This document shows positions 60,952 to 64,000 of a DNA stretch of 64,000 bases, piece after piece (position 1 is the first letter of the stretch; each line of letters starts with the position of its first letter). A program made the position numbers and the translations under genes. Location: NCBI RefSeq assembly GCF_036636695.1, contig NZ_JAVWNW010000006.1; one strand, written 5' to 3'. The stretch comes from Anaerorhabdus sp036636695 (GTDB lineage Bacteria > Bacillota_I > Bacilli_A > Erysipelotrichales > Erysipelotrichaceae). Under the pieces are notes generated by a model that did not search any database, was not told the origin of the DNA, and saw nothing but the letters and a program-made list of their open reading frames with translations.

Positions 60952-62532
60952 TTATTTTCTGCCTTTACTATATTGCATTATCTGGTTTCTACCACTTCTT
61001 TTTGAAAAATAAACTGCAATATCTGCTTTCTCAAAAATATCCATATAATTCAAGTTTTCGGCAACAGTTCTAACATCAAACCCCATTGACAATGTAATGT
61101 GATCCGAACATTTAGAATACAAGTGTTCCACATTTTCACTCTCCAATATACTCGAAATATTTTGTAACCAGTTATTTATTTCATCACTTGTTTTATCAAA
61201 GAAGATAACAAAATATTCATCGCCACCATAGCGGCATGGAATAATTTTATCCGTTGATTTATTTTTCATAATCGTTGCGATTGTGACTAATACTTCATCA
61301 CCTTTCACATGACCATAGAAATCGTTATATTCTTTAAAATAATCCACATCAATAATCGCCATTCCAATTTCAGATATATTATTTTCAGTAATTATTTTTC
61401 TTACTTCATTTAAATATCTACGATTATATAAACCTGTTAAGCCATCTAGAATTGCTTCTGTTCGTAATGACTCATTTGCTTCTTCTATCTCTTTTTGACG
61501 AGCATTAATTTTACTTATTGCTTGAATATTATTAATTGCATTTATTGTACTATCATTTCTATTACGACTAATCATTTTATAGTTTTCATAAAAATCTTTA
61601 TATCTTTGATCAACTGCTTTTTCATCAAATAAAAGACTATATTTCACTTTATTCAATTGTAAGTTAATATCTATATTCTGATTTTTTTGAGGAATAATTT
61701 TATCAATTTTTTCTAATAATTGAATACATAGTGTTTCACTTTTTATATTGAGTGCACACTCCAACATTCTTTCTAAGAATTCAAGTTTTAATATGATATT
61801 AGAATGATTAAATATTTCAGAGTCATATAATTCTTTTATACTTGCTTCAACTCTTTCTTCATTTTTAATCAATGAATTATACCGCAATAATGTAAGTGCT
61901 AGAATTTGTTTTTTTAAACCAACCTCATCATTTATTTTTCTAATCTCTTCAATACACTTCTCTAAATCTTCAATGTTTTTCAAATGATATAAATTATCTC
62001 CAATATTATTTTGTAGTATCAAATATTGAATATTTACATAGCGATCTTCTTTTGTCTTAAAATACGCTTCACTCATTCGACAATATTTTAATCCTTCTTC
62101 ATAGTCTTGAGATTGTTGAAATGAGATTGCTATATTCCCATAACAAATTGCATAATAATCATCTATTCCTGTTTTCTTCATTATCGCTAAAATTTCGAGA
62201 TAGCATTTAACTTTATCTACATAATTACCAAGCGCTTCATCTTCTAATCCTTTTAATCGATAGTAGTTAATTAGTAATTCATAATCTTTGCTTAATATGA
62301 TATGAGGATATGCAAGTTCTAAATTTTTAGAAGTGTTTTCCATATCGAAGACAGTATAAAAATAATAATCCGCTATCCAAACATAAGCATACCCTATGTT
62401 TAAGTCATCACTTTGTTTAGTTGCTAATTCAAGTAAATCCATACAATATTCTAATTGTTTCTCGGACTTATTTTTTACACTGTCTTGAATTTGCTTTTTC
62501 TTTTCTTCTACAAATACTAAGTACTTATTCAT
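60952..62532 (-). CDS. TPR-GGDEF protein (upstream paralogue, GGDEY)
   Basis: The 526-residue protein starts after AAGTAGGTGGACAA. It has TPR-like helices over about 1-345 (AYVWIADYYFYTVFDMEN, CYGNIAISFQQSQDYEEGLK), a short helical linker (INARQKEIEEANESLRTEA) and a GGDEF domain (about 355-520) whose motif reads RYGGDEYFVIF, Tyr replacing the usual Phe. The RxxD I-site is not in its normal position. Activity may be reduced. It is the first gene of the two-gene operon. Confidence 0.9.
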   Translation of the reverse strand: MNKYLVFVEEKKKQIQDSVKNKSEKQLEYCMDLLELATKQSDDLNIGYAYVWIADYYFYTVFDMENTSKNLELAYPHIILSKDYELLINYYRLKGLEDEALGNYVDKVKCYLEILAIMKKTGIDDYYAICYGNIAISFQQSQDYEEGLKYCRMSEAYFKTKEDRYVNIQYLILQNNIGDNLYHLKNIEDLEKCIEEIRKINDEVGLKKQILALTLLRYNSLIKNEERVEASIKELYDSEIFNHSNIILKLEFLERMLECALNIKSETLCIQLLEKIDKIIPQKNQNIDINLQLNKVKYSLLFDEKAVDQRYKDFYENYKMISRNRNDSTINAINNIQAISKINARQKEIEEANESLRTEAILDGLTGLYNRRYLNEVRKIITENNISEIGMAIIDVDYFKEYNDFYGHVKGDEVLVTIATIMKNKSTDKIIPCRYGGDEYFVIFFDKTSDEINNWLQNISSILESENVEHLYSKCSDHITLSMGFDVRTVAENLNYMDIFEKADIAVYFSKRSGRNQIMQYSKGRK

Positions 62533-62567
62533 TTGTCCACCTACTTGTTAGCGAAATATTCATAAAT

Positions 62568-63020
62568 CTACTTATCTAAGTCTGCAATTATTTCTGATAA
62601 TCTTCTCTTACAACCATCAACCACATCTTTGTATGTTATTTCAAAATCTCCGGTATACCAAGGATCTGCAATATTCTTATTAGGAATCAACATTTCAATT
62701 TTTTTAAGAGGATCGCCTTTAAATATTCTAAGCATATTTTGCAAATTGAAATCATCCATACAATAAAATACATCAAAAGTATCGTAGTCTTTTTGTGTAA
62801 CTTGTTTAGCACGATGATTATCATATGGAATATGATGTTTCTCTAAAATTTTCTTTGTCCCTTGATGAATTCCATTTCCAATTTCTTCGGTGCTTGTTCC
62901 ACAACTATCTACTACTATTTCTTCATCTACTTTTTTCTTTCGTATATAATCTTTCATTATATACTCCGCCATTGGACTTCTGCATATGTTGCCATGGCAT
63001 ACCATCATAATTTTTTTCAT
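62568..63020 (-). CDS. Low-molecular-weight protein tyrosine phosphatase
   Basis: The 150-residue enzyme has the C-x5-R-S loop as CHGNICRS (Cys8, Arg14) and the acid loop DPWYTGDFE, plus an internal CMDDFNLQNMLRIF segment. It hydrolyses phosphotyrosine and related esters. A TATAAT box ends 7 nt before the ATG and no ribosome-binding site is present, so the mRNA is probably leaderless. Confidence 0.94.
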   Translation of the reverse strand: MKKIMMVCHGNICRSPMAEYIMKDYIRKKKVDEEIVVDSCGTSTEEIGNGIHQGTKKILEKHHIPYDNHRAKQVTQKDYDTFDVFYCMDDFNLQNMLRIFKGDPLKKIEMLIPNKNIADPWYTGDFEITYKDVVDGCKRRLSEIIADLDK

Positions 63021-63026
63021 AGTTTC

Positions 63027-63054
63027 ATTATAAGCGACATTTCGGTATTTACAA
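63027..63054 (-). promoter_or_regulatory. Promoter of the tyrosine phosphatase gene
   Basis: TTGTAA (63049-63054) and TATAAT (63027-63032) are separated by 16 nt on the minus strand. The start site would fall on the A of the ATG at 63020. I see no gene in 63055-63208. Confidence 0.65.
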
Positions 63055-63208
63055 AGAATTACGAATTATCGAATCTTATTACGTTCTACATAAGATGTTG
63101 TTCTATTAGTGTTGTTCACAAGTAATCATAATTGTGTTCCATTTATCTCACTAAGGAGCATATTCGTACCAAAAACGCTATTTTACTTGTTCTTTACATG
63201 ATATTAGT

Positions 63209-63237
63209 TTGACACGACACCTTTAGCATGCTATTAT
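63209..63237 (+). promoter_or_regulatory. Promoter of the cold-shock gene
   Basis: TTGACA (63209-63214) and TATTAT (63232-63237) are separated by 17 nt. Transcription should start near 63244, giving a leader of about 93 nt. Confidence 0.75.
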
Positions 63238-63265
63238 GAAAACGTATTCAAGCAACATCGGATTT

Positions 63266-63304
63266 CACATTGAGATCAAGGATTTGATTGAGATGTGTTT
63301 TTTT
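63266..63304 (+). terminator. Terminator-like hairpin in the cold-shock leader
   Basis: CACAT with an inner GATCAA pairs with TTGAT and ATGTG, followed by seven Ts, all within the 5' leader of the csp gene. It could act as an attenuator whose folding changes with temperature. Confidence 0.5.
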
Positions 63305-63336
63305 ATAGAGTTGCGATACAGTAATGGAGGTACAAA

Positions 63337-63537
63337 ATGAGTACAGGTAAGGTAAAATGGTTCAATGCAGAAAAAGGTTATGGATTTATCACTGGTGATG
63401 ACGGACAAGACATCTTTGTTCACTTCTCAGCAATCCAAACTGACGGATTCAAATCTTTAGACGAAGGACAAGCAGTTAACTTTGACGTAACAGTTAGTGA
63501 ACGTGGTCCTCAAGCTTCTAACGTTACTAAAATTTAG
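63337..63537 (+). CDS. cspA: Cold-shock protein (CspA family)
   Basis: The 66-residue protein starts after ATGGAGGTACAAA. It is a single cold-shock domain with the RNP motifs GKVKWFNAEKGYGFIT and DIFVHFSAIQ. It binds single-stranded RNA and DNA and acts as an RNA chaperone. A leader of about 93 nt with a terminator-like hairpin precedes it and a GGTGTC-TTCG-GATACC terminator follows. Confidence 0.97.
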   Translation: MSTGKVKWFNAEKGYGFITGDDGQDIFVHFSAIQTDGFKSLDEGQAVNFDVTVSERGPQASNVTKI

Positions 63538-63558
63538 TTATATTGAATCTAAAAACGG

Positions 63559-63582
63559 GGTGTCTTCGGATACCTTTTTTTT
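63559..63582 (+). terminator. Terminator of the cold-shock gene
   Basis: GGTGTC pairs with GATACC around a TTCG tetraloop, followed by eight Ts. Confidence 0.93.
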
Positions 63583-63631
63583 GTATATTTTTTAAATAGT
63601 GTTTATAATTAAGAAAAAAGGAGAACAAAAA

Positions 63632-63952
63632 ATGATAGTTACTACCACACCTTCAATCGAAGGAAAGAAAATTGTTGATTATAAAGGTATTGTATTTGGC
63701 GAAGTTATTACAGGTGTTAATTTTGTTAAAGATATTGGTGCAGGATTGAGAAACTTTTTTGGCGGACGCTCAGAAGGATACGAAAGTGAGCTTGTAGAAG
63801 CACGTCAACAAGCTTTAAGAGAAATTATAGAAAATGCTACCCGTGTTGGCGCAAATGCTGTAGTTGGTCTAGATTTTGATTATGAGGTCTTAGGTGCTGA
63901 CAATGGTATGTTAATGGTTACAGCTTCTGGAACAGCGGTTGTTGTTGAATAA
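63632..63952 (+). CDS. YbjQ/UPF0145-family protein
   Basis: The start is the ATG at 63632 after AAAAAGGAGAACAAAAA; a longer frame from 63599 is rejected. The 106-residue protein shows the YbjQ pattern: TTTPSIEGKKIVDYKGIVFG, the RNFFGGRSEGYESEL loop and ATRVGANAVVGLDFDYEVLG. It forms pentamers in relatives; a metal-binding role has been proposed. Monocistronic. Confidence 0.93.
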   Translation: MIVTTTPSIEGKKIVDYKGIVFGEVITGVNFVKDIGAGLRNFFGGRSEGYESELVEARQQALREIIENATRVGANAVVGLDFDYEVLGADNGMLMVTASGTAVVVE

Positions 63953-63958
63953 TAGCTT

Positions 63959-63977
63959 CCACGTGTAAAACACGTGG
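63959..63977. repeat. Hairpin CCACGTGT-AAA-ACACGTGG at right edge
   Basis: An 8-bp perfect stem lies 6 nt after the YbjQ-family stop codon. It lacks a following T run and is followed by a second short hairpin CCCTATAAGGG (63989-63999). The pair looks like the subterminal end of an IS200/IS605-type element or a dispersed repeat that continues beyond the window. Confidence 0.4.
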
Positions 63978-64000
63978 TTCTGACTTAACCCTATAAGGGC

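Overview
The window is about 64 kb of a low-GC, Gram-positive-type genome. Strong AGGAGG ribosome-binding sites, UTRA-type GntR regulators, mannose-class PTS genes, lipoboxes, a metG T-box and an apparent pflB ZTP riboswitch all fit the Firmicutes. The gene mix (sulfatases, PFL, carbohydrate ABC and PTS uptake, an InlB-repeat surface protein) suggests an anaerobic, host-associated member of the Erysipelotrichia or a relative. That placement is inference. I see no rRNA, tRNA, CRISPR array or complete insertion sequence.

Region 1 (1-8050, mostly minus) is a sugar PTS and sulfatase locus. EIIC and EIID are followed by a hairpin, a CVPSR sulfatase, a DUF3604 protein, a CSPSR (heparan N-sulfatase-like) sulfatase, EIIA and a SIS protein cut by the left edge. 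A divergent GntR/UTRA regulator faces it across a short control region. No EIIB is visible.

Region 2 (8068-13378) holds a membrane protein with a possible permuted papain-like domain, a ferritin-like protein, and the pflB-pflA operon behind a ZTP-like riboswitch with an intrinsic terminator.

Region 3 (13379-23070) holds cell-envelope genes: a 1189-residue InlB-repeat surface protein, two lipoproteins, a Bax-inhibitor-1 protein, a membrane protein, a secreted protein and a 53-residue membrane peptide.

Region 4 (23077-42436) is a catabolic island. About 16 minus-strand genes run from an ABC binding protein (38989) to a DUF624 protein (23793), then a structured RNA-like element and a YitT protein. 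They encode two deacetylase-like paralogues, an IlvD/EDD dehydratase, an SDR, a GH4 hydrolase, a 2-hydroxyacid dehydrogenase, an AgaS isomerase, a GntR regulator, two permeases, a BadF-type sugar kinase and an FAA-family enzyme. A divergent AraC regulator and a separate aldolase/acylating aldehyde dehydrogenase/flavodoxin-like operon sit beside it. Together with the sulfatases of region 1, I infer use of amino-sugar plus uronic-acid oligosaccharides such as glycosaminoglycan fragments. No substrate is proven.

Region 5 (42550-47660) has an LRR protein, a serine recombinase beside a repeat cluster and a small-RNA-like transcription unit, a PH-domain membrane protein, and an EIIC-EIIB protein whose phosphorylated Cys is replaced by Ser. 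Region 6 (47697-57000) holds housekeeping and accessory genes (NUDIX, NAD kinase, CYTH, DJ-1, GNAT, MerR, WYL, DUF5131, a GNAT-nucleoside phosphorylase fusion, an orphan prepilin). Region 7 (57154-64000) holds metG with its T-box, two TPR-GGDEF proteins, a tyrosine phosphatase that appears leaderless, a cold-shock protein and a YbjQ-family protein.
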